Shown here: in pieces, positions 8,297 through 16,738 of the stretch
Numbering within the stretch: position 1 is the stretch's first letter
How the letters are laid out: each line of letters starts with the position of its first letter
NCBI RefSeq assembly: GCF_035552695.1
Contig: NZ_DASZKT010000131.1
Location: 1 to 64,000, forward strand
DNA from: Actinospica sp035552695
Lineage (GTDB): Bacteria > Actinomycetota > Actinomycetes > Streptomycetales > Catenulisporaceae
DNA length: 64,000 nucleotides
Direction of reading: 5' to 3'
Notes under the pieces: model-generated
Told to the model about the DNA's origin: nothing
The model's database searches: none
Seen by the model: the letters and a program-made list of their open reading frames with translations, nothing else
Translations under genes and position numbers: made by a program

Positions 8297-9202
8297 CTAC
8301 CGCAGCAGCGCCCGCGCGACCGCCTGCGCACCGGCGCCCGGAGCGAGGATCGTGTAATGGTTCGTATCGGGGACGAACTCGATGCGGGCGGGAGTGCGGT
8401 CGAGCCCTGCGAGCGCGAGGCGCTCGGGGTCGTAGAGCGCCTGCGATTCGTTGAGCAGGCCGCGGGCGGCGTAGAGGAAGTCGACGTCGCAGCTCACGTT
8501 GTTGACGATGTTCGTGCGGACGTGTTCGTCGAGCAGCACCTGCTTGCCGTCCGCGCGAATCGCCTCCTCGCGGCAGGAGCTGACGACCTGTCCGTTCGGG
8601 AGCATGCGGACATCGCGCACGAGGTACGCCGTCAACTGCGGGGTCCAGTTGCCGACGAAGGCTGGGTGGACGCGGTGGAAGTCGAGGTACGCCTGTTCGT
8701 CGGCGAAGGTCATCGAGAGCTTCTTGACCGCCGGGCCGACGATGGCCTCGAGGACGGCGTCCGCGTCGGCGCCGGGTGGCAGCGGGAAGCCGAGGCCGCC
8801 GTCGATGGCGACGAAGCGGGTGAACCGCTTGGGGGACGTGGCCGCGGCCTGCGCTGCGACGAATGCTCCAAGTGAGTGACCCACGAGCAGCGCCTGCTCC
8901 AGGTGCAGGGCGTCCAGCACGGCCACCAGGTCGGCCGCGTTCCGGTCGATGCCCCAAGGGCCGTCGATCTCCCGGGAGCCGGCCCGGCCGCGCAGGTCGA
9001 CGCCGATCAGCTCGGCCCGGCCGCCGATCTCGTCCACAACTCCGGCCCAGGCCAGGGCGTTGCCGGTGATGCCGTGCACGAGCAGGATCGGCGGCGGCGG
9101 CGCGGCGGCTCCCGGCTCGGTCGCGGGCCAGCGGAGCACCGCCAGATCGCCGCCGGGCACCGGGACACTCGTCTCGGTGTACTCCCGCCACGTCGTCGTC
9201 AT
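8297..9202 (-). CDS. Alpha/beta-hydrolase
   Basis: A 301-aa alpha/beta-hydrolase fold enzyme. HG of the oxyanion loop is at 43-44 (LLVHGITGNAL), the nucleophile elbow GHSLG is at 108-112 with Ser110, and the likely catalytic His is in DTNHYTIL near the C-terminus. A cap region rich in aromatic residues occupies about 150-230. Substrates in this family range from esters and lactones to epoxides, so no reaction is assigned. It is transcribed divergently from the CoA-transferase operon across a 254-nt gap, so it might share control with it. Confidence 0.8.
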   Translation of the reverse strand: MTTTWREYTETSVPVPGGDLAVLRWPATEPGAAAPPPPILLVHGITGNALAWAGVVDEIGGRAELIGVDLRGRAGSREIDGPWGIDRNAADLVAVLDALHLEQALLVGHSLGAFVAAQAAATSPKRFTRFVAIDGGLGFPLPPGADADAVLEAIVGPAVKKLSMTFADEQAYLDFHRVHPAFVGNWTPQLTAYLVRDVRMLPNGQVVSSCREEAIRADGKQVLLDEHVRTNIVNNVSCDVDFLYAARGLLNESQALYDPERLALAGLDRTPARIEFVPDTNHYTILAPGAGAQAVARALLR

Positions 9203-9351
9203 CTGATCTCAGACCTCCTCGATGCCCGTAGTTCTCTTCGCCCCCGTGCGCCCGGCCAAACCGCCGGGGGCTAAGAAGACGATCAGGACGAACGCCGCGC
9301 CGAGGAGCCGGCGCGCCCATGTGAGCCGCGTACACATTCCGCGCGAACCAC

Positions 9352-9368
9352 ATGTGTCCGGCGGACAT
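9352..9368. promoter_or_regulatory. Palindromic operator candidate upstream of the CoA-transferase operon
   Basis: ATGTGTCCGGCGGACAT contains the perfect 13-nt palindrome TGTCCG-G-CGGACA and overlaps a CACATGTG palindrome. It matches the site at 1990-2006 in 13 of 17 positions. The 254-nt gap 9203-9456 holds nothing else recognisable except a -10 hexamer (TACAGT, 9397-9402). Confidence 0.5.
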
Positions 9369-9396
9369 CCGATCAGCCGGGGCGAACGGGCGAGAC

Positions 9397-9402
9397 TACA
9401 GT
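9397..9402 (+). promoter_or_regulatory. -10 hexamer TACAGT for the CoA-transferase operon
   Basis: TACAGT would give a transcript start near 9409. It has no convincing -35, in keeping with an activator bound at 9352-9368. An ATG at 9408 would then be at the 5' end of the mRNA. Confidence 0.4.
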
Positions 9403-9407
9403 GCTGG

Positions 9408-9482
9408 ATGAACGACCATCACTGGATCGGCATCGACAAGGAAGTCAGAGATTCCTATGGACAAGGTGGTCGCCACGGCTGA
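9408..9482 (+). CDS. Possible 24-aa leader ORF overlapping the CoA-transferase start
   Basis: ATG 9408 opens a 24-codon frame that ends at TGA 9480-9482, inside the scoA coding sequence in another frame. It sits 5 nt after a -10 hexamer, so it would be translated from a leaderless end. The peptide (MNDHHWIGIDKEV and on) resembles nothing known to me. It may be a chance ORF or may couple translation to scoA. Confidence 0.25.
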   Translation: MNDHHWIGIDKEVRDSYGQGGRHG

Positions 9483-10215
9483 GGCCGTGGCCGACATCCC
9501 GGACGGCGCCACGATCGCCGTCGGCGGGTTCGGACTGTGCGGGATCCCCTCCACGCTGATCGCCGCGCTCCTCGCCACAGGTTCACGAGACCTGCGCGTG
9601 GTGTCCAACAACTGCGGCGTGGACGGCTGGGGCCTCGGCCTGCTCCTCGAATCCGGACAGATCTCCCGGATGACCAGCAGCTACGTCGGAGAGAACAAGG
9701 AGTTCGCCCGGCAGTACCTGCACGGCGAACTCGAGGTGGAACTCACCCCGCAGGGCACGCTCGCCGAGCGGCTGCGCGCGGGCGGCGCCGGCATCCCCGC
9801 GTTCTACACCGCGACCGGAGTGGGCACGCAGGTCGCCGAGGGCGGGCTGCCGTGGAAGTACCACGCGGACGGGACCGTCGCGCTCGCCTCCCCGCCGAAG
9901 GAGGTCCGCAGCTTCAACGGCCGCGAGTACATCCTCGAACAGGCCATCACCACCGACTTCGCCCTGGTGCGCGCCACGATCGCGGACCGGCACGGCAACG
10001 CGGTGTTCAACGGCTCCTCGATGAACTTCAATCCCCTCGCGGCGATGGCCGGGCGGATCTGCGTGCTGGAGGCCGAGCGGATCGTCGAAGCCGGCGAGAT
10101 CCCGCCGAGCGCGGTGCAACTGCCCGGCGTGCACGTACACCGGGTCGTCGAGGCGACGGTGGCCGAGAAGCGGATCGAGCGGCGCACCGTGCGCCCGCGC
10201 ACGGAAGGGGTCTGA
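9457..10215 (+). CDS. scoA: 3-oxoacid CoA-transferase, subunit A
   Basis: 252 aa. It begins with the CoA-transferase family I alpha signature: DGATIAVGGFGLCGIPSTLI, then VSNNCGVDGWGLGLLL and the SSYVGENKEF segment typical of succinyl-CoA:3-ketoacid transferase. ATG 9457 has GGAAG upstream. With subunit B it transfers CoA from succinyl-CoA to acetoacetate, making acetoacetyl-CoA in the cytosol; beta-ketoadipate CoA-transferase (PcaI) is the main alternative. The next gene starts 4 nt after the stop, so the pair is one transcript. The upstream palindrome links it to hydroxybutyrate dehydrogenase. Confidence 0.88.
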   Translation: MDKVVATAEAVADIPDGATIAVGGFGLCGIPSTLIAALLATGSRDLRVVSNNCGVDGWGLGLLLESGQISRMTSSYVGENKEFARQYLHGELEVELTPQGTLAERLRAGGAGIPAFYTATGVGTQVAEGGLPWKYHADGTVALASPPKEVRSFNGREYILEQAITTDFALVRATIADRHGNAVFNGSSMNFNPLAAMAGRICVLEAERIVEAGEIPPSAVQLPGVHVHRVVEATVAEKRIERRTVRPRTEGV

Positions 10216-10219
10216 CACC

Positions 10220-10855
10220 ATGTCGCTCGACCGCAACCAGATGGCCGCGCGCGCCGCGCGCGAACTTTCCGACGGCCAATACGTGAATCTCGGCATCGGC
10301 CTGCCTACGCTTATCCCGAACCACGTGCCCGATGGCGTGCACGTGGTGCTCCAGTCCGAGAACGGGATCCTCGGCACCGGCCCGTACCCCTTCGACGGCG
10401 ACGAGGAACCGGACCTGATCAACGCGGGCAAGGAGACGGTGACGCTGCTGCCCGGCGCCGCGCTGTTCGACTCCGCGGCCTCCTTCGCGATGATCAGGGG
10501 CGGCAAGATCGACGTGGCCGTGCTCGGCGCGATGCAGGTCTCGAAGGACGGGGACCTCGCGAACTGGATGATCCCCGGCAAGATGATCAAGGGCATGGGC
10601 GGCGCGATGGACCTCGTGCACGGGGCCAGACGGGTGATCGTCCTGATGGAGCACACCGCCAAGGACGGCGAGCCCAAGATCGTCGAATCCTGCACGCTGC
10701 CGCTGACCGGCAAGCGCGTCGTGCACCGCATCATCACCGACCTCGCGGTGATCGACATCGAGCCCGGCGGCCTGGTGCTGCGCGAGCTGGCGCCGGACGT
10801 CACCGAGGAGCAGGTCGTCGCGGCCACGGGCGTACCGCTCAAAATCGAGCTCTAG
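10220..10855 (+). CDS. scoB: 3-oxoacid CoA-transferase, subunit B
   Basis: 211 aa. The family beta-subunit pattern is complete: YVNLGIGLPTLIPNH at the N-terminus, and the catalytic Glu (residue 47) in LQSENGILGTGPYP, which forms the CoA thioester. The GAMQVSKDGDLANWMIPGKM segment is typical of the succinyl/acetoacetate type. It completes the heterodimer with scoA, 4 nt upstream, and ends before a strong hairpin that separates it from the convergent dioxygenase gene. Confidence 0.9.
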   Translation: MSLDRNQMAARAARELSDGQYVNLGIGLPTLIPNHVPDGVHVVLQSENGILGTGPYPFDGDEEPDLINAGKETVTLLPGAALFDSAASFAMIRGGKIDVAVLGAMQVSKDGDLANWMIPGKMIKGMGGAMDLVHGARRVIVLMEHTAKDGEPKIVESCTLPLTGKRVVHRIITDLAVIDIEPGGLVLRELAPDVTEEQVVAATGVPLKIEL

Positions 10856-10864
10856 AAGCGCGAG

Positions 10865-10893
10865 GGGCCCGCACGCTCGAAGCGAGCGGGCCC
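10865..10893. terminator. Hairpin terminator between convergent scoB and dioxygenase genes
   Basis: GGGCCCGC (10865-10872) pairs with GCGGGCCC (10886-10893). Inside, CGCT and AGCG pair again around a 3-nt loop, with only one A-A mismatch between the two helices. It lies 9 nt after the scoB stop and 23 nt after the dioxygenase stop, so it can serve both. Confidence 0.8.
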
Positions 10894-10916
10894 TGCCTTG
10901 TGCCGAGTGCCGAAGA

Positions 10917-11831
10917 CTACGGCTTGAGCGCCGGCCAGCTCGTGTCGAACAGGTCGTTGTCCTTCAGGAAGCCGTGCAGCGGAGTGGTCTCCGGGTAGTG
11001 GCCCCACTGGTGGTCGCCGTACGTGTGGCCCGGGCGCGGCTGGTGCAGCGACTCGCCGAGCAGCTGGCGCTGCACCGGGTTCAGGGAGGCGAAATCGGGA
11101 CGTGCCCGGACGGCCTCGACCTCGTCGCGGATCGCGATCCAGCGCAGCGTGTAGGCGAAGAACATGCCCTTGCGCGTCACGTCCGAGTAGTTGTTGGTCC
11201 GGGTGTGCCAGATCCGCCGGTCGAAGAACACGGCGTCGCCCGGGTTGGCGAGCACCTCGACGGCGCCCTCCGGCTCCGGCCACTCGACATCGCGCCGCGG
11301 CGGCCCGTCGATCCAGTTCCTCAGGTGGCTGCCCGGCACGACCTTGAAGTTGCCGCGGCCCTCGGCCGACACGTCGGAGAGCCAGTAGGCGAGCTTGACC
11401 GACAGCCGCGGACGCGGGTCGGTCTCGATCTCGCGGTTCTGCCGGCCGCCGTCCTGGTGCCACTCGAAGCGGAAGGGCTTCGGCACGGCGATCTTCGGGT
11501 GCACGTCCAGGTGCGAGTGGTAGATGTGCACGTTCCAGCCGAGGATCGACCACACCAGCGGGAAGGTCTTCGGGTGGTCGAGCAGCGGAGCGACCTCCGG
11601 GCTGCGGTGCACCGCGGAGAGCACGTGCATCGCGCCCTCCGGCGAGAGAGCGTCCTTCGCCTTCTCCTCGGCGTAGATCCGGTCGATGACCTCGGTGTAG
11701 TACGCCACCTCCTCGGCGCTGAGCGCGTTCGGAATGACGAGGTAGCCGTCGCGATCGAACTGCTCGCGCTGCTCCTTGGACATCGGGGTCGTCGCGGAAT
11801 CGCTCGCCGCCGGTATCTCCGTGGACTCCAT
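10917..11831 (-). CDS. Phytanoyl-CoA dioxygenase (PhyH) family Fe(II)/2-oxoglutarate oxygenase
   Basis: 304 aa from ATG 11831 (MESTEIPAAS); a longer frame from 11888 lacks support. The metal ligands fit the PhyH family: HxD is H125-x-D127 in EWHQDGG, and the distal His is H209 in RRIWHTRTNN, with R220 as a candidate 2-oxoglutarate anchor. The GRGNFKVVPGSHLRNW segment between them is the family's core strand. The conserved MSKEQREQFDRDGYLVIPNAL start is also typical. Members hydroxylate small molecules, including ectoine; this protein differs from EctD enough that I do not assign it. It is monocistronic between polA and a terminator. Confidence 0.8.
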   Translation of the reverse strand: MESTEIPAASDSATTPMSKEQREQFDRDGYLVIPNALSAEEVAYYTEVIDRIYAEEKAKDALSPEGAMHVLSAVHRSPEVAPLLDHPKTFPLVWSILGWNVHIYHSHLDVHPKIAVPKPFRFEWHQDGGRQNREIETDPRPRLSVKLAYWLSDVSAEGRGNFKVVPGSHLRNWIDGPPRRDVEWPEPEGAVEVLANPGDAVFFDRRIWHTRTNNYSDVTRKGMFFAYTLRWIAIRDEVEAVRARPDFASLNPVQRQLLGESLHQPRPGHTYGDHQWGHYPETTPLHGFLKDNDLFDTSWPALKP

Positions 11832-11899
11832 GGTCACCTGCTCTCCTGGTCTGCTTGCCCGGTCACCATATCGGCCGCTCATGAACACCGGGTGAGTCG

Positions 11900-11916
11900 G
11901 TGACAGACCTGTGACA
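11900..11916. repeat. Direct repeat GTGACA at one helical turn
   Basis: GTGACA at 11900-11905 and 11911-11916, 11 bp apart, lie in the gap upstream of the dioxygenase gene. The spacing puts both on one DNA face, as for a dimeric regulator. No known regulator can be named. Confidence 0.35.
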
Positions 11917-11970
11917 CGTCGATTCGCCGTGGCACGACCCGGTTATCAGCCGGTTAGCGGCCATGCTCGC

Positions 11971-14733
11971 TCAGTGACCCGCCGCGCGCCAGTCCTTGCC
12001 GACGCCCACGGAAACGTCCAGCGGAACGCGCAGCTCGTACGCTCCGGCCATCTCCGTACGCACCAGCTGCTCCACCTGCTCGCGCTCGGCGTCCACGAGC
12101 TCGAGCACGAGTTCGTCGTGCACCTGGAGCAGCAGCCGGGACCGCAGACCGGCCTCGCCGAGCGCCGCCTCCACCCGCAGCATCGCGAGCTTGATGATGT
12201 CCGCGGCGGAGCCCTGGATCGGCGCGTTGAGGGCCATCCGCTCGGCCATCTGACGTCGCGGCACGTTGGTGGACGTCAGGTCGGGGAAGTAGCGGCGGCG
12301 CCCGAGCAGGGTCTCGGTGTAGCCGGTCTGCCGCGCCTGGTCCACCACCTGGTGCAGATAGTCGCGGACCCCGCCGAAGCGCGCGAAGTAGTCCTCCATG
12401 ATCTTCGTGGCCTCGGCGTTCGTGATGCCCAGGCCGTTCGCCAGCCCGTAAGCCGACTGGCCGTACGCGAGCCCGTAGGACACGGCCTTGACCCGGCGGC
12501 GCAGCTCCCCGGTCACCTCATTCGGCGACACGCCGAACACGCGGGAGGCCACCGAGCTGTGCAGGTCCTCGCCGGAGTTGAAGGCCTCGATCAGCGCCTC
12601 GTCCCCGGACAGGTGCGCCATCACGCGCATCTCGATCTGGCTGTAGTCGGCGGTGAGCAGCGAGTCGTAGCCCGGACCCGCGACGAACGCCTTGCGGATC
12701 CGCCGGCCCTCGTCCGTGCGCACCGGGATGTTCTGCAGGTTCGGATCGGTCGAGGAGAGCCGGCCGGTCGCCGCGATCATCTGGTTGAAGGAGGAGTGGA
12801 TCCGGCCGTCCTCGCCGACGGTCTTGATCAGGCCCTCGACGGTGCTGCGCAGCCTGCTCACGTCCCGGTGCCGCAGGATCGCCGCCAGCGCGGCCCGCTG
12901 CTGGTCGGTCGTGGCCTTCTGCACCAGCGTCTGCAGGGCGTCGGCGTCCGTGGTGTAGCCGGTCTTGGTCTTCTTGATGCCCTTGGTCGGCAGGGCGAGC
13001 TGCTCGAACAGCACCTCCTGCAGCTGCTTCGGGGAGCCGAGGTTGAACTGGGTGCCGACCGCCGCGTGCGCCTCCTCGATGGCGTGCTTCACGTCGGCCG
13101 CGAACATCCCCTCCAGCTCGCCGAGATAGTCCCGGTCCGCGGCGATGCCGCGCCGCTCCATCCGGGCCAGCAGCTCCACCAGCGGCAGCTCCACCTCGCC
13201 GAGCAGCCGGTCCTCGCCGACCTCGGCGAGCTTGGCCTGGAGCACCGCGCCGAGATCGAGGATCGCGCGGGCCTGGGCCATCAGCTGCTCCGCGTCCTTC
13301 GCGCCGTCCGCCTCCTCGGCCAGCGACTCCAGCGAGAGCTGGCCCGTCGGCTCCTCGGCCTCGCCCAGCTCCCGGTGCAGGAACTGCCTGGCCAGGTCGG
13401 CGAGCTCGACGCCGCGCTGGCCCGGGTTCACCAGGTACCCGGCGAGCGCGGTGTCCACCGCGAGGCCCCTGAGCTCCAGGCCGCGCGCATCGAGCGCGAG
13501 CAGCGGGCCCTTCGCGTCATGCAGCACCTTCGGCCTGCTCGCGTCGCCCAGCCAGGCGCGCAGCGCGTTCTCGTCCGCGGGGTCGAGCTCGGTCGGGTTC
13601 AGCCAGGCGGCCGGTCCCTCGCCGGTCGCCAGCGCCAGCGCGGTCACGTCGCCCGTGCCCCGGCCCCAGCGGCCCTTGGCGGCCACGCCCAGCGGCTCGA
13701 GCCCGGCCGCGTGCTCGGCGAGCCACCCGGCGACCTGGCCGGTGGCCAGCAGCTGCCCGGTGATGTCCACGCCCGGACCCGCCGGCGCCGGCTGCTCGCC
13801 CTCGGCCGCGCCCACCGTCAGCCCGAAGACCTCGCCGATCCGCGGACGCAGCACCCGGAACTGCAGGGTGTCGAACAGCCGGTCCACCGCCTCCGCGTCC
13901 CCGTCGCTCCGCTCCAGGTCCGCCGGACCGCGATCCAGCTCGACCGCGCGGTCCAGCTCGGTGAGCTGCCGGTTGCGGCGCACGGCGTCCACGTTCGCGC
14001 GCAGGCTCTCGCCGACCTTGCCCTTGATCTCCTCGACGCTCTCCAGCAGCGCGTCCAGCGAGCCGTACTCGCGGATCCACTTCGACGCCGTCTTCTCCCC
14101 CACACCCGGGACGGACGGCAGGTTGTCGGACGGATCGCCGCGCAGCGCCGCGAAATCCGGGTACTGCCGCGGGGTCAGCGCGTACTTCTCCTCCACGGCC
14201 TCGGGCGTGAACCTGGTCAGGTCGCCGACGCCCTTCTTCGGGTAAAGCACCGTCACCTGATCGGTCACCAGCTGCAGCGCATCCCGGTCGCCGGTGACGA
14301 TCGCCACGTCGAAGCCCTCGGCCGCCGCCTGCGTGGCGAGCGTTGCGATCAGGTCGTCCGCCTCCGAGCCCTCCTTGCGGAACACCGGCACATGCAGCGC
14401 GTCCATCAACTCGGCGATCAGATCGACCTGGCCGCGGAACAGGTCCGGCGCGGCGGCGCGCTGCGCCTTGTACTCCGGGTAGAGCGCGGTCCGCTTGAGC
14501 GCGGCGCGGGAGACGTCGAAGCACACCGCGAGATGGGTCGGCGCCTCATCCCGCACGACGTTCGCGAGCATCGACGTGAAGCCGTACACCGCGTTCGTGG
14601 ACTGCTCGCCGCCCGCCACGGTGAACTTCTCCGGAGGCAGGGCGTAGTAGGCCCGGAAGGCCATGGAATGACCGTCGAGCAGAAGCAGTTTCTTCGTGGT
14701 ACCGGCCCCGGCGGGCTTCGCGCTAGTCGCCAT
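11971..14733 (-). CDS. polA: DNA polymerase I
   Basis: 920 aa in the usual three-part order. Residues 15 to about 305 are the 5'-3' exonuclease, with LLLDGHSMAFRAYY, EADDLIATLA, VTGDRDALQL and a helix-hairpin-helix (LPSVPGVGEKTA). Residues about 320-500 occupy the 3'-5' exonuclease position but lack the DxE and other metal ligands, so proofreading should be absent, as usual in actinobacteria. The polymerase domain has TGRLSSTDPNLQNIP, motif A DYSQIEMRVMAHLSG (near 695), motif B (RRRVKAVSYGLAYGQS) and motif C QVHDELVLE with His872-Asp873. Motif B has Tyr where E. coli has Phe762. It acts in Okazaki-fragment maturation and excision repair. Confidence 0.97.
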   Translation of the reverse strand: MATSAKPAGAGTTKKLLLLDGHSMAFRAYYALPPEKFTVAGGEQSTNAVYGFTSMLANVVRDEAPTHLAVCFDVSRAALKRTALYPEYKAQRAAAPDLFRGQVDLIAELMDALHVPVFRKEGSEADDLIATLATQAAAEGFDVAIVTGDRDALQLVTDQVTVLYPKKGVGDLTRFTPEAVEEKYALTPRQYPDFAALRGDPSDNLPSVPGVGEKTASKWIREYGSLDALLESVEEIKGKVGESLRANVDAVRRNRQLTELDRAVELDRGPADLERSDGDAEAVDRLFDTLQFRVLRPRIGEVFGLTVGAAEGEQPAPAGPGVDITGQLLATGQVAGWLAEHAAGLEPLGVAAKGRWGRGTGDVTALALATGEGPAAWLNPTELDPADENALRAWLGDASRPKVLHDAKGPLLALDARGLELRGLAVDTALAGYLVNPGQRGVELADLARQFLHRELGEAEEPTGQLSLESLAEEADGAKDAEQLMAQARAILDLGAVLQAKLAEVGEDRLLGEVELPLVELLARMERRGIAADRDYLGELEGMFAADVKHAIEEAHAAVGTQFNLGSPKQLQEVLFEQLALPTKGIKKTKTGYTTDADALQTLVQKATTDQQRAALAAILRHRDVSRLRSTVEGLIKTVGEDGRIHSSFNQMIAATGRLSSTDPNLQNIPVRTDEGRRIRKAFVAGPGYDSLLTADYSQIEMRVMAHLSGDEALIEAFNSGEDLHSSVASRVFGVSPNEVTGELRRRVKAVSYGLAYGQSAYGLANGLGITNAEATKIMEDYFARFGGVRDYLHQVVDQARQTGYTETLLGRRRYFPDLTSTNVPRRQMAERMALNAPIQGSAADIIKLAMLRVEAALGEAGLRSRLLLQVHDELVLELVDAEREQVEQLVRTEMAGAYELRVPLDVSVGVGKDWRAAGH

Positions 14734-14739
14734 GCTTGA

Positions 14740-14745
14740 ATCCTA
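14740..14745 (-). promoter_or_regulatory. polA: -10 hexamer TAGGAT, leaderless start of polA
   Basis: On the minus strand TAGGAT is followed by 6 nt and the polA ATG (14733). No Shine-Dalgarno lies between, so the transcript probably begins at the start codon. Confidence 0.5.
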
Positions 14746-14801
14746 GGCGCAGGCACCGACATCTTCGGGCCCGACAGACGCAACCGCCGAAAGGAGTGGC
14801 C

Positions 14802-15236
14802 ATGAGCGAGCCCACGCTGCCCGCTGGATTCGAGAAGCTTTACGAGGCCGTGCACGACGACCGGGGGCAGCTCTCGCGCAAGCTGGGCATCGAATTCGTG
14901 GAGTTCGACACCCAACGGCTGGTCGCGACGATGCCCGTGGACGGCAACCTGCAGCCCGCCGGCCTGCTGCACGGCGGCGCCTCCGTGGCGCTCGCCGAGA
15001 CCCTCGGTTCGATCGGCGCGGCGCTGCACGCGGGCCCCGACAAGCTGATCGTCGGCGTGGACATCAACGCCACCCACCACCGCGCAGCCGTCTCCGGCCG
15101 GGTCACCGGCATCGCGAGGCCGCTGCACCTCGGCCGGTCCACCGCGACCTACGAGGTCGTGATCACGGACGAGGACGGGCGCCGGGTGTGCACGTCCCGG
15201 ATCACCTGCATGATCCTGGAGCCGCCGAAGGGCTGA
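14802..15236 (+). CDS. PaaI-type hotdog thioesterase
   Basis: 144 aa from ATG 14802, with AAAGGAG 6 nt upstream; an upstream in-frame ATG at 14736 has no ribosome-binding site. The signature LQPAGLLHGGASVALAETLGSIGAAL is the hotdog helix with the family's catalytic loop, and GVDINATHHRAA is the central strand. It would hydrolyse an acyl-CoA thioester, possibly 1,4-dihydroxynaphthoyl-CoA in menaquinone synthesis or an aromatic CoA ester. In many actinobacteria a gene of this kind stands divergent from polA, as here. Confidence 0.85.
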   Translation: MSEPTLPAGFEKLYEAVHDDRGQLSRKLGIEFVEFDTQRLVATMPVDGNLQPAGLLHGGASVALAETLGSIGAALHAGPDKLIVGVDINATHHRAAVSGRVTGIARPLHLGRSTATYEVVITDEDGRRVCTSRITCMILEPPKG

Positions 15237-15267
15237 TTCGGCGGCGGTCGGTGGTGGTCTGCGGCGG

Positions 15268-16188
15268 TCAGCGCGCCGCGACCTCCGGCTCCTCGACCGC
15301 GAGCGCGGCGTCGGGCAGCGCGGCGGGCCGGTCCTTGCGCGTGGCGAAGTAGCTGCCGAGCAGCACGAGCGGGAAACCGATGATGATGCCCGCCGTCAGC
15401 TTCTCGCCGAGCATCGCGACGCCGCACAGCAGCGCGACGGCCGGATTCACGTACGTGATCACCGTCGCGCGCACCGCCCCCGCCTCGGCGATCAGCTCGA
15501 AGAAGCAGATGAACGCGAGGGCGGTGCAGATCACGCCGAGCCCGACGATCGAGGCGAGCACGTTGAACCTGGGCAGGTGCGCGGGCGCGTCGAAGACGCC
15601 GAACGGCAGGTAGGCCAGCGCGACGACGGTCAGCGCGACCGCGGTGACCCCGAGGCCCGGCACCTCGCTCAACCGGCGGTCGGCGATCATCGGCGCGATC
15701 GCGTACCCGATCGAGGTCAGCACGACGGCGCCGACGGCCCACGCGGGAGTGCCGCCGGAGGTCAGGTTCACGCCGACGACCACGCCGACGCCGCCGAGCC
15801 CGATCGCCAGGCCGCCCAGGCGCACCGGCCGCAGCACCGAGCGGTCCCCCAGCCGCCAGGCGATGAGCGTGCCGATCAGCGGGACCATCGCGATGAGCAG
15901 CGCGACGACGCTGCTGTTCAGCTTCTCCTCCGCCGAGTTCAGCAGGTACCAGGTGACGCCGAGCTCGATCGCGGCGAACGCGAGCACCGGCTTCCACTGC
16001 GCGAGGGCGGGACGCACCGCGCCCTGACGTATCGCGACCGGCAGCAGCAGCACCGCACCGATCGCGGTGCGCGCGAAGACCAGGAAGCCGGGCGAGACGC
16101 CGGCGTCCACCACGACCTTGATCATCAGGTACGGGATGCCCCAGATCACGCCCATCGCCGCGAACAGCAGCCACGCCCGCCGAGTCAT
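15268..16188 (-). CDS. EamA/DMT-family transporter
   Basis: 306 aa with ten predicted membrane helices in two EamA halves. The first half starts at MTRRAWLLFAAMGVIWGIPYLMIKVVVDAG, and the second near residue 150 (GTPAWAVGAVVLTSIGYAIAP). The sequence between helices 9 and 10 (TVITYVNPAVALLCGVAMLGEKLTAG) is the usual EamA end motif. Members export amino acids or metabolites; the substrate is not predictable. The C-terminus is a short charged tail rich in Ala. It converges on the thioesterase gene 31 nt away. Confidence 0.85.
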   Translation of the reverse strand: MTRRAWLLFAAMGVIWGIPYLMIKVVVDAGVSPGFLVFARTAIGAVLLLPVAIRQGAVRPALAQWKPVLAFAAIELGVTWYLLNSAEEKLNSSVVALLIAMVPLIGTLIAWRLGDRSVLRPVRLGGLAIGLGGVGVVVGVNLTSGGTPAWAVGAVVLTSIGYAIAPMIADRRLSEVPGLGVTAVALTVVALAYLPFGVFDAPAHLPRFNVLASIVGLGVICTALAFICFFELIAEAGAVRATVITYVNPAVALLCGVAMLGEKLTAGIIIGFPLVLLGSYFATRKDRPAALPDAALAVEEPEVAAR

Positions 16189-16279
16189 CCGCCTACCTCT
16201 TCCGCACCCGAGTGTGCGGACTCCGTAATGCCCGCAGCACCAATGTAACGGGCACCACCGACAGGCGGATAGTACGATC

Positions 16280-16666
16280 TCAGCGCTGCCGACGCAGCGC
16301 GATGCGCGCGCAGACGAAGGCGAGCGGCAGCTCGACGAACACGGCGCTGCCCCAGGCCATGAGCGCGTCGGCCCCGGTCGCCGAGGTCGAGGTGTCGAAC
16401 CAGGCGTCCACCAGCAGCATCGCCGCGCTCGCCCCGGCGAACGCGCCGACCCGCGGATCCCCGCTGCGCCGCAGCCAGGCCGTGGTCCCCAGCATGATCG
16501 CGAGCAGCACGTCGAAACCGGACCAGGCCATCGACCAGTTGCGCGCCACGATGTGCGCGGGCAGCGTCGCCGCGAGCACCACGATCCACGGCAGCAGCAG
16601 CACGGCGCAGCCCGCGAGCAGTCGCGTCTCCCGCTGCCGCGGCGAGCCGTTGAACAGGGATCTCAT
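16280..16666 (-). CDS. Small four-helix membrane protein of unknown function
   Basis: 128 aa. A basic N-terminus (MRSLFNGSPRQRETR) is followed by four hydrophobic segments at about 17-37, 48-63, 73-87 and 102-120, and a basic C-terminus (ARIALRRQR), predicting cytosolic ends. I recognise no family motif. It is separated from the EamA gene by 91 nt and from the next upstream gene by 215 nt. Codon use resembles the neighbours. Confidence 0.65.
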   Translation of the reverse strand: MRSLFNGSPRQRETRLLAGCAVLLLPWIVVLAATLPAHIVARNWSMAWSGFDVLLAIMLGTTAWLRRSGDPRVGAFAGASAAMLLVDAWFDTSTSATGADALMAWGSAVFVELPLAFVCARIALRRQR

Positions 16667-16738
16667 GTGACGGCCTCATTCAGTGCGGAGCGCTTTCCCA
16701 ACGCTCACCACGATGCCGTCGCAGGGCTCGAAGCGAAT

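Noticed and set aside
6598..8331. 577-codon frame antisense to the beta-helix gene
   Set aside because: Asp/Arg/Val-rich repeats caused by the antisense of Asn/Gly-rich strands; no domain or ribosome-binding site.
11911..14739. 942-codon open frame antisense to polA
   Set aside because: The sequence is low-complexity and mirrors polA codons; polA is certain from its motifs.
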